Counted from the first letter of the stretch, positions 1 through 8,415 are shown. The stretch is 64,000 bases of DNA from Tardiphaga sp. 709 (GCF_032401055.1 NZ_CP135529.1:2542001-2606000); one strand, 5' to 3'. Notes: a model not told the origin generated them from the sequence alone. Numbers and translations are program-made.

Positions 1-46
1 GCGGCACGTTATCTTTATATACGTCTCTCTTCGATGACAGGATTGG

Positions 47-919
47 ATGCAGGTGCAGCGCGGCGTCAGGACAGTCTACGCGGCGATTCTTGCATTCAGC
101 ACGCTGGCCGTGCCACGCGTGCAGGCCGGTAACATCGATACCGAGCATATTTTCGGCTTCATGATCGGCAGTGACGTCGGCCGGGTGGGCGAGCGAGAAT
201 TCCAGAGCGAGACGACCGGGCGATTCGGCAAATCCGGCGGTCGCTATCGCGCGGGCGAGCAGGAATTCGAACTGGAGTTCGTTCCCGCCAAGGACATTCG
301 CATCGAGATCGGCAGCAGCTTCTCAGCCCATCGGATCACTGGCGTTCCCGGATTCGCCGATCAGCGCACGCTCGCCTGGCAGGGGGTATCGCTGGATTTC
401 CGCTACAGATTTCTCGATCGCGAAACGGCCCCCGTCGGCATGACGCTCGCGATCGACGCGCAGTTCAACGGGATCGACGAAACGAGCGCAGCGCGGGTCA
501 GGAGCTACGGCACGGGGCTCACGCTGGCCTTCGATCGCGAGATCGTCCCTGACGTCGCCGTTGCGGCGCTCAATCTGATCTATCAGCCGGAATGGACGCG
601 CTATGTCGATACCGGAACGCGGGAACGCGAGGCGAGCATCGGAGCGGCGCTCGGCGTCATGATGCAGGTGCGTCCCGGCATCCTTCTCGGAGGCGAGGCG
701 CGCTATATGCGCCGATATGAAGGGATCGGCCTTGGCGAACTGGCTGGTCAGGCGCTGTTCGTCGGGCCAACCGCCTATTTCCAGCTTTCTGACCGATCAC
801 GGCTGACTGCAAGCTGGAGCACCCAATTATGGGGCCGTTCGGAGGTGCCAGGATCGACGCTGGATCTGGTCAATTTCGAACGTCACCAGGCCCGTCTCGT
901 TTATGGGATCAATTTTTAG
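47..919 (+). CDS. Putative outer-membrane beta-barrel protein of unknown function
   Basis: The 290-residue product starts with a basic n-region and a hydrophobic stretch ending near Val-Gln-Ala (about residue 27), which looks like a Sec signal peptide. The rest alternates polar and hydrophobic residues with many aromatic and Arg/Glu positions. It ends in Gly-Ile-Asn-Phe, and a terminal Phe is typical of outer-membrane beta-barrels. I see no enzymatic motif. It is followed by three more small exported proteins and then by quinoprotein accessory genes, so a link to that system is possible by position only. The ATG follows an AGGATTGG stretch that could serve as ribosome binding site. The family is not recognised; the barrel prediction is an inference from composition and the C-terminus. 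Confidence 0.65.
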   Translation: MQVQRGVRTVYAAILAFSTLAVPRVQAGNIDTEHIFGFMIGSDVGRVGEREFQSETTGRFGKSGGRYRAGEQEFELEFVPAKDIRIEIGSSFSAHRITGVPGFADQRTLAWQGVSLDFRYRFLDRETAPVGMTLAIDAQFNGIDETSAARVRSYGTGLTLAFDREIVPDVAVAALNLIYQPEWTRYVDTGTREREASIGAALGVMMQVRPGILLGGEARYMRRYEGIGLGELAGQALFVGPTAYFQLSDRSRLTASWSTQLWGRSEVPGSTLDLVNFERHQARLVYGINF

Positions 920-998
920 CCTGGAAATCGCCGAAACTTCGCGCTGACGGGCGCGTATTTCAGATGCTATCGTCCGGTGAACGATCAGGGATGCCGAC

Positions 999-1235
999 AT
1001 GAATATGATCAATCTGGTCCTGACAGTCTGCGCGGTGATGTCGCCAAACACCTGCGAAGAGCGAAACCTGTCGTTTACGGCGGACTTCTCGCTGCATCAA
1101 TGTGCCATGGCAGCGCCGCCCTACATCGCCCAGTGGATCGGCGAACATCCGAAATGGACCGCGGTGAAGTGGCGCTGCGAATATCCGCATAGCCATGACA
1201 AGGCCGATACTGCGCAGGGAACAAAGGCCGGCTGA
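999..1235 (+). CDS. Small cysteine-containing exported protein, unknown function
   Basis: A 78-residue protein whose first 15 residues are hydrophobic (Met-Asn-Met-Ile-Asn-Leu-Val-Leu), suggesting a short signal peptide or membrane anchor. Cysteines occur in a Thr-Cys-Glu-Glu-Arg stretch, in Gln-Cys-Ala-Met and in Trp-Arg-Cys-Glu-Tyr, with a conserved-looking Trp-rich C-terminal half. Such small Cys/Trp proteins are common conserved hypotheticals in rhizobia. No function can be assigned. It reads in the same direction as the preceding barrel gene, 79 bases downstream. Overlapping frames on both strands were discarded because this one has the signal-like start and natural amino-acid composition. 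Confidence 0.6.
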   Translation: MNMINLVLTVCAVMSPNTCEERNLSFTADFSLHQCAMAAPPYIAQWIGEHPKWTAVKWRCEYPHSHDKADTAQGTKAG

Positions 1236-1250
1236 CCAAACGACCCGGCG

Positions 1251-1607
1251 CTATTTGTTGCAATCCTGTAGATCCCTGTCTGCAATCGAGAAGACGGCAT
1301 CGGCCTTGATCTCGATATTCCTGACCACGCATTGGCGCGCCTCGGAATAGCTGACCTTGGCATCGTAACTGCCGGGCTCTATCCCCGTGATGCGCAGCCG
1401 CTCGTCGTGATCGACTTCCTTATCCTTGTCCGCCAGTGTCAGGTTGGCGCTCCATTGCTGCTTTCCGGCCGGGGATAGCTGGAACCCGGTAATGGTCGAC
1501 GTCGTCAGATTCCAGAGCCGGATGCCCTTGCCGGCTTTGCCTTGAGCATGAGCGTTGCCTGCGATGAGCAGCAGTATGACAGCCATCGATAGAGATGCGC
1601 GCGACAT
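1251..1607 (-). CDS. Hypothetical periplasmic protein
   Basis: A 118-residue protein with a clear Sec signal peptide: Met-Ser-Arg, a hydrophobic core, and cleavage expected after Ala-His-Ala near residue 21. The mature part is predicted to be mainly beta-strand (a Leu-Trp-Asn-Leu-Thr stretch, then alternating polar and hydrophobic segments). It carries two cysteines near residues 91 and 115 that could form a disulfide. No enzymatic signature is visible. It is convergent with the preceding small gene and divergent from the next one, so it is probably transcribed alone. The family is not recognised. Confidence 0.6.
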   Translation of the reverse strand: MSRASLSMAVILLLIAGNAHAQGKAGKGIRLWNLTTSTITGFQLSPAGKQQWSANLTLADKDKEVDHDERLRITGIEPGSYDAKVSYSEARQCVVRNIEIKADAVFSIADRDLQDCNK

Positions 1608-1711
1608 GTCCCCTCCATATCTGTTCGGCTTATTGAGCCGTTTCGTTTTCTTAGTATAGTTTGCCAGTCGTCTTCGCCAGCTTTGCTGGGGCTTTCGTGG
1701 GACCCGATCGA

Positions 1712-2053
1712 ATGACAGGATATCTCGCCCCGTTTGCGATCATTGCCCTTTTGTCGGGGTCAGCACAGGCAGCGGAGATCAATGACTATCCGACCTCCGC
1801 GCGTGCCGAATATGTCTTCGGCTGCATGAAGGCAAATGGCGAGACCCGGCAGTCGATCGAGCAATGTTCGTGCTCCATCGATGTGGTGGCGTCGATTGTG
1901 CCCTATACCCGCTATATCACGGCGGAAACGGCGCTGAGCATGTCGCAGGTGCGCGGCAATCTGAGCGCCCAGTTTCGGACCTCGGAGCAGGCCAACAGCG
2001 CCATCAATGACGTCAGGCGCGCCCAAGCCGAGGCTGAAGTGCGCTGCTTCTAG
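1712..2053 (+). CDS. Small exported protein with a Cys-x-Cys motif, unknown function
   Basis: I chose the ATG at 1712 because it begins a clean signal peptide (Met-Thr-Gly-Tyr-Leu, cleavage after Ala-Gln-Ala near residue 20). An upstream TTG at 1661 would add a non-signal-like extension. The mature protein of about 93 residues carries Phe-Gly-Cys-Met, a Glu-Gln-Cys-Ser-Cys-Ser motif and a Cys two residues from the C-terminus. That gives four cysteines, which in the periplasm suggests disulfides or metal binding. It converges on the SoxYZ-like carrier gene. The function is unknown; a role in the neighbouring quinoprotein system is only positional inference. Confidence 0.6.
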   Translation: MTGYLAPFAIIALLSGSAQAAEINDYPTSARAEYVFGCMKANGETRQSIEQCSCSIDVVASIVPYTRYITAETALSMSQVRGNLSAQFRTSEQANSAINDVRRAQAEAEVRCF

Positions 2054-2079
2054 CGCGATCGCCTGCATGATGCGCTGCG

Positions 2080-2910
2080 TTACATGCCGGAGCCATTGAC
2101 CTTCCACTCATGCTTGAACTGATGCCCGTCAGTGTCCTTGGCTTCGGCACGGAACGTCTTTGCGCCATTTGAGACATAAGTGAATCGAATATTCGGGTCT
2201 TCGGAGATCGAGATGCCGCCCTCCACCGACAGGACCGGGCTGTTGTCCTGCCAAAGCTGGAGCCGGTCGACATAGAGGGCCGGAATATAGAGTTGCGTGA
2301 CCTGATCCATCTGCAGGCCGGAATTATTGGGGTGGCCGATCATGACCTGCGCCTCGCGCGTACCGCTTTTTTCCTCGTTTTGCGCTCCAGCAAACTCCCT
2401 GTAGCGCATCTGGCCCAACCGGCCCTTGGCCTCTTCGGCATTCTTCGCCGCAGGCGCAGAGCAGCCACCGGATGCCTTCACATAGGTTTGCACCACATGG
2501 AGCTTGCCGTCACTGGTCTCCGCGACGGCATGGACGTTGGTGTAGTTGTTGATTCGGACACGCGTTGAAATCTCCGAGACATTTGCGTCGGCCCCGAGCT
2601 TGAATTTCGCGGCCATGGGCGCCGGGTTCTGGTCGATCACCAGCGTGATCGTCACCACCCGCGAGCGTGCGTCCGACGTCGGCTTAAGGCGCAACGTCAC
2701 CGGCACGATGGCGGCATCCTCCGCGCGCGTCGGCATCTCGAGTGCAATCAGGTTGCTGCCGTCTTCCATCGGTCGGCTGTCGAAAATGTCCTGCACCAGC
2801 CCCGGCCATGGATCGTAAGGCTCCGGACCAGCCGCGGACACAGAATGCGGACTGAGTAAGGCGCTCAGCAGGATGGCGGCACAGACGCTGCGGATTGCAA
2901 ATTCCGGCAT
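2080..2910 (-). CDS. Quinoprotein dehydrogenase-associated SoxYZ-like carrier protein
   Basis: The 276-residue product resembles a fusion of SoxY-like and SoxZ-like beta-sandwich domains, a family found next to PQQ dehydrogenase genes. After a signal peptide (start ATG at 2910, cleavage after Val-Ser-Ala) the first half ends with an Ala-Ser-Gly-Gly-Cys-Ser stretch. This is comparable to the C-terminal Gly-Gly-Cys swinging arm on which SoxY carries sulfur intermediates, but here it sits internally before the SoxZ-like half. The chosen ATG has GAGGG about 8 bases upstream; a GTG at 2943 is the alternative. It lies 55 bases downstream of the zinc metallohydrolase gene on the same strand, as expected for this paired system. 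There are no other sox genes here, so ordinary thiosulfate oxidation is unlikely. Its actual cargo is not established. Confidence 0.82.
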   Translation of the reverse strand: MPEFAIRSVCAAILLSALLSPHSVSAAGPEPYDPWPGLVQDIFDSRPMEDGSNLIALEMPTRAEDAAIVPVTLRLKPTSDARSRVVTITLVIDQNPAPMAAKFKLGADANVSEISTRVRINNYTNVHAVAETSDGKLHVVQTYVKASGGCSAPAAKNAEEAKGRLGQMRYREFAGAQNEEKSGTREAQVMIGHPNNSGLQMDQVTQLYIPALYVDRLQLWQDNSPVLSVEGGISISEDPNIRFTYVSNGAKTFRAEAKDTDGHQFKHEWKVNGSGM

Positions 2911-2965
2911 GGAGTGGCCCTCGCAAGGGAAGAAGCGACGCACTTGATACTAACCCAACCGGCGG

Positions 2966-3892
2966 TCATTCCCATTCAAATTGTGAGTATGCTGCAGTTG
3001 CGTTGCGGACGTTATAGTCGTCAAAAAGCTCCCATTTGCCGCGTTCGGCTTCTGCCGCGTGTTTCGTAGCTGCCGCGATCGGTTTGCCGTCGATGACGTC
3101 CTTGCGGATACCGGACGCGAGTGTTTCGAGATACCGGCGTTCGGCGGCGAGGGCTTGCGGCCAATCGCTCACTGGACCATGGCCGGGAACGACGCGTTCG
3201 GCCGGCAGCGCCGCGAGATCGTCCAGCAGCTTGAGCCACGCCTGGATGCTGCCATCGAGCACCGGGATATGGCGGAGAAAGACCAGATCTCCAGCGAACA
3301 ACGTCTTCGTCGCCGAGTCGAATACCGTGACGTCGCTATCGCTATGGGCGGTGGGCCAGGCTTTCACGACAAGTGTGCGCCCGCCAAGATCGAGGACGAG
3401 CTCACCATCGACGAGCCGGGTTGGCGGTACGATACGGACGTCATCGATCAGCGCGTCGCCCATGCTGCGCCTGAATGCGTCGAGATAATACTGTCCGCGT
3501 ACAGCCAGTGCCTGCGGCAGCCTGATATGGCCGACGAACTCGGTTCCGTCAGCGACGAAAGCGGCGTTACCGAACATATGGTCGGGATGGCCATGGGTAT
3601 TGATGACGTAGCGAATGGGCTTGTCTGTATGTGCGCGAATGGCGGCCAGTAGTTGCCGCCCCTCCCGCACGCTGCCGCCGGTGTCGATCACCGCAACAGC
3701 CTGCTCGCCGATCACGACGCCGATATTGGCGATGGCGCCGTCATTGTCCGACGACATCAAGGCAATGCGTCCCTGATGCATGAAGACACCCGGTGCGATT
3801 TCACTGATCGCCAAGGTCTGCTGTTGCGCGCGAGCGGATGCGAGCATTGCCAGCATGATGAGCGCTGCATGCATCGCAAAGCGAGATGTCAT
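2966..3892 (-). CDS. Quinoprotein relay system zinc metallohydrolase (metallo-beta-lactamase fold)
   Basis: A periplasmic metallo-beta-lactamase-fold hydrolase of about 308 residues. The zinc motif Thr-His-Gly-His-Pro-Asp-His lies near residue 100. Further ligands are the His in Thr-Ala-His-Ser-Asp, the Asp in Phe-Ala-Gly-Asp-Leu and the His in Pro-Gly-His-Gly. The start at 3892 is preferred because GGAG lies 8 bases upstream and the protein then begins directly with a signal peptide ending Ala-Arg-Ala-Gln. ATG codons at 3904 and 3898 are alternatives. It is first in a two-gene unit with the SoxYZ-like carrier and diverges from the XoxJ-type gene. By family and context it belongs to the group named quinoprotein relay system zinc metallohydrolase. 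Its substrate is unknown; a thiol or persulfide ester on the carrier is a guess. Confidence 0.82.
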   Translation of the reverse strand: MTSRFAMHAALIMLAMLASARAQQQTLAISEIAPGVFMHQGRIALMSSDNDGAIANIGVVIGEQAVAVIDTGGSVREGRQLLAAIRAHTDKPIRYVINTHGHPDHMFGNAAFVADGTEFVGHIRLPQALAVRGQYYLDAFRRSMGDALIDDVRIVPPTRLVDGELVLDLGGRTLVVKAWPTAHSDSDVTVFDSATKTLFAGDLVFLRHIPVLDGSIQAWLKLLDDLAALPAERVVPGHGPVSDWPQALAAERRYLETLASGIRKDVIDGKPIAAATKHAAEAERGKWELFDDYNVRNATAAYSQFEWE

Positions 3893-4047
3893 TTGCATCT
3901 CCATATCACCCCGGGGAAGCAGCGACTCTGCAATTGCCCGGAAAGTGCGGCGCAACATCGGAAGCGCCCCATTGCATCTTGCACGCTTAAAACGAGAGGC
4001 CTAGGTTTTTGTCGTGTCACCCATCAAATGTGAACGGCAGGTAGCGC

Positions 4048-4944
4048 ATGCAGCACCGAGCGGAACGATCCGGAACACGTCGCGCGCTACTCACATCGCT
4101 GTTCGCGAGTGCGCTGTTGCTTGAGGGCATATGCACCGCGCTTGCCCAGACTGCTGCGACCGACGATCTCTCGATCGAACTGGTCGATCCGCAGGTCCTG
4201 CGTGTTTGCGCCGATCCGCGCAACATGCCGTTCTCGAATGAGAAGGGCGAGGGTCTGGAGAACAAGCTCGCCGAGCTGTTCGCAGCCAAACTGCAGAAGA
4301 AGCTCGATTACGTCTATTTCCCGCAGGCGACGGGCTTCGTTCGCATGACTCTCGGCGCGCATCGTTGCGATGTCATCATGGGCTTCCCGCAGGGCGACGA
4401 CCTCGTCCAGGGCACCAATCCCTATTACCGGACGGCCTATGCGCTGGTCTCGAAGACCGGCGCCGGTCTCGATGACGTCACGACGCTGGATGACGCCAGG
4501 TTGAAGAGCAAGCATATCGGCATCGTGGCGGGGACGCCGCCGGCCACCAATATGGCGGTCAACGGCCTGATGGTGAATGCGAAGCCCTATCCGTTGGTGA
4601 TCGATACCCGCATTGATTCATCAGCACTGGCCATGATCAAGGATCTCACATCTGGCGATATCGACGCAGCGATCCTGTGGGGGCCTATGGCGGGCTTCTA
4701 CGCCAAGAACGCCAATCCTCCGCTTCATGTCACGCCGCTGGTCAAGGAAACCACCGGGCCGCGCCTCGTCTATCGCATCGGCATGGGCGTGCGCTCCGCA
4801 GATCAGAACTGGAAGCGGCAGCTCAACCGGCTGATTCAGGAAAACCAACCGGCCATCAACAAGGTCCTGCTCGATTTCGGCGTTCCCATTCTCGATGAGA
4901 ACAATCGTCCGATCGGGCCGGAGGCGGCAGCCAAGTCGCCGTGA
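4048..4944 (+). CDS. xoxJ: XoxJ/MoxJ-type periplasmic binding protein associated with quinoprotein dehydrogenase
   Basis: A 298-residue periplasmic solute-binding-fold protein with an N-terminal signal region (basic start, cleavage near Ala-Leu-Ala-Gln, residue 31). The family signature Arg-Val-Cys-Ala-Asp-Pro-Arg-Asn-Met-Pro-Phe-Ser appears at about residues 51-62. It is followed by Arg-Cys-Asp-Val-Ile-Met-Gly and a Thr-Asn-Pro-Tyr-Tyr-Arg-Thr stretch. MoxJ/XoxJ proteins lack a cognate ABC transporter and act as maturation or activation factors for methanol dehydrogenases, with XoxJ paired with the lanthanide-dependent XoxF type. The downstream CXXCW gene overlaps its stop codon. No xoxF or cytochrome gene lies next to it in this window, which is unusual. 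The assignment to XoxJ rather than another MoxJ-like subgroup is moderately sure. Confidence 0.8.
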   Translation: MQHRAERSGTRRALLTSLFASALLLEGICTALAQTAATDDLSIELVDPQVLRVCADPRNMPFSNEKGEGLENKLAELFAAKLQKKLDYVYFPQATGFVRMTLGAHRCDVIMGFPQGDDLVQGTNPYYRTAYALVSKTGAGLDDVTTLDDARLKSKHIGIVAGTPPATNMAVNGLMVNAKPYPLVIDTRIDSSALAMIKDLTSGDIDAAILWGPMAGFYAKNANPPLHVTPLVKETTGPRLVYRIGMGVRSADQNWKRQLNRLIQENQPAINKVLLDFGVPILDENNRPIGPEAAAKSP

Positions 4945-5501
4945 CCATGCGTTACGCCATCCTTCTCGCGATGGCACTGGTGATGGTCACGACGGCCCGG
5001 GCACAGGATATCGTCCCCGAGCCCGACGACTATCGCACCGACAATTATCGCACGCCGGTGCCGGCGACGCTGAAAGGCGGACGCGTCATCACGACGAAAG
5101 ACGCCGAGGCGATCTGGCGCGGCAAACGAGGCGCTTTCATTGATGTCATGCCGCGTCCGCCGAAACCGGCCAATTTGCCGCCGGAAACGGTCTGGCGCGA
5201 CAAGCCGCGGCACAACATTCCGGGCAGCCTGTGGCTGCCCGACACCGGCTACGGCAGGCTGGCCACCGAGACCGAGGCCTATCTGCGGGATGGTCTCGCG
5301 CGCGCATCGGCCGGCAACCGTGCTGCGCTTCTGGTGATCTACTGTCAGGCCGATTGCTGGATGTCGTGGAATGCCGCAAAGCGCGCGGTGTCCTATGGCT
5401 ACAGCAATGTCGTCTGGTATCCGGAAGGCACCGACGGTTGGGAGCTGGAGGATCTACCGCTGGCGGATGCGCAGCCTGAACCGCGGCCGCCGGCAAACTA
5501 G
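4941..5501 (+). CDS. PQQ-dependent catabolism-associated CXXCW motif protein (rhodanese-like)
   Basis: A 186-residue exported protein with a signal peptide ending Ala-Arg-Ala-Gln (about residue 22) and a rhodanese-like fold. The defining motif is Tyr-Cys-Gln-Ala-Asp-Cys-Trp-Met-Ser-Trp-Asn-Ala-Ala-Lys-Arg near residue 133. The first Cys corresponds to the rhodanese active-site loop and the second precedes Trp. This family accompanies PQQ-dependent alcohol and methanol dehydrogenase loci, with no proven biochemistry. It starts with GTG at 4941, overlapping the xoxJ stop by four bases (GTGA); an ATG at 4947 is the alternative. The overlap shows translational coupling. Together with the SoxYZ carrier and the metallohydrolase it suggests periplasmic sulfur or thiol handling around the dehydrogenase. 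Confidence 0.85.
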   Translation: MTMRYAILLAMALVMVTTARAQDIVPEPDDYRTDNYRTPVPATLKGGRVITTKDAEAIWRGKRGAFIDVMPRPPKPANLPPETVWRDKPRHNIPGSLWLPDTGYGRLATETEAYLRDGLARASAGNRAALLVIYCQADCWMSWNAAKRAVSYGYSNVVWYPEGTDGWELEDLPLADAQPEPRPPAN

Positions 5502-5565
5502 GGCGCGCTTGGAACCATCTTCCGCGCCATAGTAAAAGACTCCCCTTGGCTGGGATTAAGACATC

Positions 5566-6921
5566 ATGCATTGGGCGCTCAGGCTTTTCGGTTTCGTCGT
5601 CGGTGTTTTGGCCTTGGCGATACTCGGGCTCGGCGGTTGGATCGTCATCGCCCATCAGGACGAATTACGGCTCGCCTCCGCTGCTGCGGCGAAGACCATC
5701 TGCTCGAACGTATTCATGGCCAAGCGCGAAGCGGATGCGATCTTGCGTACCGACCTGCTGGCCCTCGGACATCCGATCTTCCGCCTCATGAAAATCGACG
5801 TCAGCGCCGCCGACCACAGCGTCGACGCCAGTCTTTTCGGTTTTTTCGCCAAACGTCACGCCCAATATGTCGAGGGACGGGGCTGCACCAACGTCCTGAA
5901 CGACCAATCTTGGGACCGCCCTGCCGCACTGCGACTCTCGTCTACGAAAGACGCCGACAAGCTTTGGCCGACCGGCGAGAAGGCGCAATTATCCGACAAC
6001 ACACGTTTGCAGGCGGCGGTGAACAATCCGGTTTTTCAAGGTCCCGGCATGCGCGCCATCGTTGTCGTTCACGACGGGCGCATCGTCGCCGAAACCTATG
6101 GCCAGGGTTTCACCGCTTCAACACCCTTGCTGGGTTGGTCGATGACCAAGAGCGTCACGGCGGCTCTGGTCGGCCTGGCCATCAAGGACGGCAAGCTTTC
6201 GCTCGATCAGAAGAAGTTGTTTCCGCAATGGGCGGGGGACGCCCGCTCGGACATCTCGGTCGCCGATCTGATGGCCATGTCTGGCGGACTGGAATGGAAC
6301 GAAGATCAGGGGCGACACACCGACCCGGGGCGCATGGAGTATCTCGTGCGGGATGCGGCGGCTTTCGCGAGGGATCGAAGGCTCGTCGCCTCACCGGGAA
6401 CCAAATTCCACTATTCGTCCGGCGAGTCCGTCCTGCTGACGCGACTGTGGCAGAACGCGATTGGCGAGGGGGCTCTGTCTTATCCGCGCGAGCGGCTGTT
6501 CAACCCTTTGGGCATGAATAGCGCCGTTATCGAAGCCGACGAGGCCGGCACGTTTCTCGGCGAAGGCTTCCTCTACGCCAACGCACACGATTGGGCGCGC
6601 TTCGGCGAGTTTTTGCGATTGCGCGGGGAATGGAACGGCCAACAGCTTTTGCCGGCGGGCTTTGTCGACTATATGCGCTCACCTGCGCCAGCGTCCGATG
6701 AGGGCCAAGGCCCCGTCTATGGTCGTGGACAGCTTTGGTTGGCCCGGGGCCAAGGATTCGATCTCCCTGCCGACACGTTTATGTTGCAAGGCCACCTCCG
6801 TCAGGTGATCGCGGTCATTCCCTCGCGCAAATTGGTGATCTTGCGCATGGGATTAACGCGTGAAGATATTGGCTTCAGCAACGCGAAGCTGCTGCGCGCC
6901 ATCGTCGCCGCAGGCTTTTGA
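5566..6921 (+). CDS. Serine hydrolase of the beta-lactamase / class C family, membrane anchored
   Basis: A 451-residue protein with one N-terminal transmembrane segment (residues 5-28) and a penicillin-binding-protein-like serine hydrolase domain. The nucleophile motif Ser-Met-Thr-Lys (SxxK) is in Gly-Trp-Ser-Met-Thr-Lys-Ser near residue 195. The second motif is Tyr-Ser-Ser-Gly-Glu-Ser rather than the classical Tyr-x-Asn, as is common in esterase and peptidase relatives. A Gly-Arg-Gly stretch near residue 385 is a possible third motif. It probably acts on periplasmic esters or peptides, not as a resistance enzyme. It sits 64 bases after the CXXCW gene on the same strand, with its own GGGATTAAG upstream of the ATG. 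Its role in the quinoprotein island is unclear and it may be a passenger. Confidence 0.85.
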   Translation: MHWALRLFGFVVGVLALAILGLGGWIVIAHQDELRLASAAAAKTICSNVFMAKREADAILRTDLLALGHPIFRLMKIDVSAADHSVDASLFGFFAKRHAQYVEGRGCTNVLNDQSWDRPAALRLSSTKDADKLWPTGEKAQLSDNTRLQAAVNNPVFQGPGMRAIVVVHDGRIVAETYGQGFTASTPLLGWSMTKSVTAALVGLAIKDGKLSLDQKKLFPQWAGDARSDISVADLMAMSGGLEWNEDQGRHTDPGRMEYLVRDAAAFARDRRLVASPGTKFHYSSGESVLLTRLWQNAIGEGALSYPRERLFNPLGMNSAVIEADEAGTFLGEGFLYANAHDWARFGEFLRLRGEWNGQQLLPAGFVDYMRSPAPASDEGQGPVYGRGQLWLARGQGFDLPADTFMLQGHLRQVIAVIPSRKLVILRMGLTREDIGFSNAKLLRAIVAAGF

Positions 6922-6961
6922 AGCTTGCTGGACATATGGGTACACGCCCTGGCGCGCGATA

Positions 6962-7570
6962 CTATTCCATCTCCTGCTGGATGGTGCGGCTGAGCGCGAA
7001 CAGGCGCTGGTCGATCAGCGTCGGCACCTCGCAGACGAAGGTGACGACGCGGCGGCGGTCGTCGAAGATGCGGGCTTCCCATAGCAGCTTGTTGTTGAGT
7101 TCGTCGATCTTCGCCTGATCGGGTGGCGACGCGTTCTGCAGTGTCTGCAGCATGGCCGTGTCGGCGCGGACGCGATCCGCCGCTTCGCGCTGTTTGCGCG
7201 TGACGCGTTCGAGACCGGCCAACACCGTCGCGCGCTGCGCGTTCAAACTGTCGAACAACCCGGCGAAGATCAGTTTGCCTGACCTGGCCTTGTCCGGCGA
7301 TCGCGAGAGAAAATCCGTGATCGCCTTCTGCGCTTCCTCAACGGGCACGCGCCGTGTCGCCAGACGTTCGACAAGCGAGCTGACCTGGGCATCGTCCTTC
7401 CAGACGCTGGCGACATCGTCGATCGGCGGTCCGGCCCAGACGGCAGCCAGCGAGATTTCCGGCACCTTGGCCTGAACGCACGGCCAGTCGGGATAACGCG
7501 GATCGGCGGCCCGCGCAGTGCCCGACCAGATCAACAAGAGTGCCGTGATGATGCCGATCGGTCTGTTCAT
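6962..7570 (-). CDS. Hypothetical exported protein, last gene of the PQQ-associated ABC operon
   Basis: A 202-residue protein with a signal peptide (cleavage after Ala-Arg-Ala, residue 21). The mature N-terminus contains Trp-Pro-Cys-Val-Gln, and a long charged helical region from about residue 90 to 160 is likely coiled coil. A second Cys lies in Phe-Val-Cys-Glu-Val near the C-terminus. Its start overlaps the permease stop by four bases (ATGA), so it is translated together with the transporter and is probably a functional part of it, for example a periplasmic adaptor. The family has no known biochemical role. The function is not recognised; the assignment rests on coupling alone. Confidence 0.75.
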   Translation of the reverse strand: MNRPIGIITALLLIWSGTARAADPRYPDWPCVQAKVPEISLAAVWAGPPIDDVASVWKDDAQVSSLVERLATRRVPVEEAQKAITDFLSRSPDKARSGKLIFAGLFDSLNAQRATVLAGLERVTRKQREAADRVRADTAMLQTLQNASPPDQAKIDELNNKLLWEARIFDDRRRVVTFVCEVPTLIDQRLFALSRTIQQEME

Positions 7571-8415
7571 GTCTCGCCCCCGGCTGGTGCCCGGCGGGCA
7601 AGGCCGCGGCCGGGATCGTAAGCAATGATTGCACCGATCATGAAGACGGCAGTACAGCCCGCGACAACGGCAAGGGAGAGCCAGTTGACCTTGTCATAGA
7701 GCGCGAAGCGAATCAGTTCGACCGCATGCGTGAAGGGATTGAACAGGCAGAGATAATAGAGCATCGGGCTGCCCTCCTGCACGCGCCACAAAGGATAGAG
7801 CGCGGACGACGCAAAGAACATCGGGAAGATCACGAAGTTCATGACCCCCGCAAAATTCTCCAGTTGCTTGATGCGCGACGAGATCAGCATGCCCAGCGAT
7901 CCCAGCATCAATCCGGACAGGATCAGTGCCGGTAGAACGGTGAGATAGCCAATGAGCGGCGGAGCGATGTCCCAGAACCACGCGATCAGGAGAAACGCAT
8001 AGACCTGCAGCAGGGAGACCACCGTCCCGGCCAGCAGTTTGCAGACCAACAGGAACCAGCGCGGCAGCGGGCTGACCAGAAGCGTCCGCATATTCCCCAT
8101 CTCGCGGTCATAGACCATCGACAACGAGGACTGCATGCCATTGAACAACTGGATCATCGCGATAAGGCCCGGCGCGATATAGACCTCATAGAGAATATAG
8201 GTCTCGTAAGGCGGGATGATCGAGATACCGAGCACCTGCCGAAAGCCGGCGGCGAAAATGAACAGCCATACCAGCGGACGCACCAGCGCCGAGACGAAGC
8301 GTTCGCGCTGATGCAGGAAGCGCAACGCCTCGCGCCACAGGATGCCGTTGAGGCAGGTGACATAATTGCCGAAACCCAGCTTGCGACGCTCATGCGTGAC
8401 AAATGTTGTACTCAC
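7567..8415 (-). CDS. ABC-2 type permease, PQQ-dependent alcohol dehydrogenase system
   Basis: A 282-residue ABC-2 family integral membrane protein with about six transmembrane segments. A cytoplasmic N-terminus precedes the first helix near residue 45, and the last helix lies near residues 250-270. The Gln-Ser-Ser-Leu-Ser-Met-Val-Tyr-Asp-Arg-Glu-Met-Gly region near residue 112 is typical of ABC-2 exporters of the NodJ/DrrB type. It overlaps both neighbours by four bases. Together with the preceding ATPase it should form one transporter. The pairing of an export-type permease with a periplasmic binding protein and a beta-propeller is the hallmark of a PQQ dehydrogenase-associated transporter whose substrate is unknown. 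Confidence 0.88.
   Translation of the reverse strand: MSTTFVTHERRKLGFGNYVTCLNGILWREALRFLHQRERFVSALVRPLVWLFIFAAGFRQVLGISIIPPYETYILYEVYIAPGLIAMIQLFNGMQSSLSMVYDREMGNMRTLLVSPLPRWFLLVCKLLAGTVVSLLQVYAFLLIAWFWDIAPPLIGYLTVLPALILSGLMLGSLGMLISSRIKQLENFAGVMNFVIFPMFFASSALYPLWRVQEGSPMLYYLCLFNPFTHAVELIRFALYDKVNWLSLAVVAGCTAVFMIGAIIAYDPGRGLARRAPAGGET

Noticed and set aside
2080-3892. Thiosulfate oxidation (Sox) locus
   Set aside because: Only a fused SoxYZ-like carrier and a metallohydrolase are present, with no SoxA, B, C, D or X; context is quinoprotein genes.
5566-6921. Beta-lactam resistance gene
   Set aside because: SxxK is present but the Tyr-x-Asn motif is not; the group includes many esterases and peptidases.
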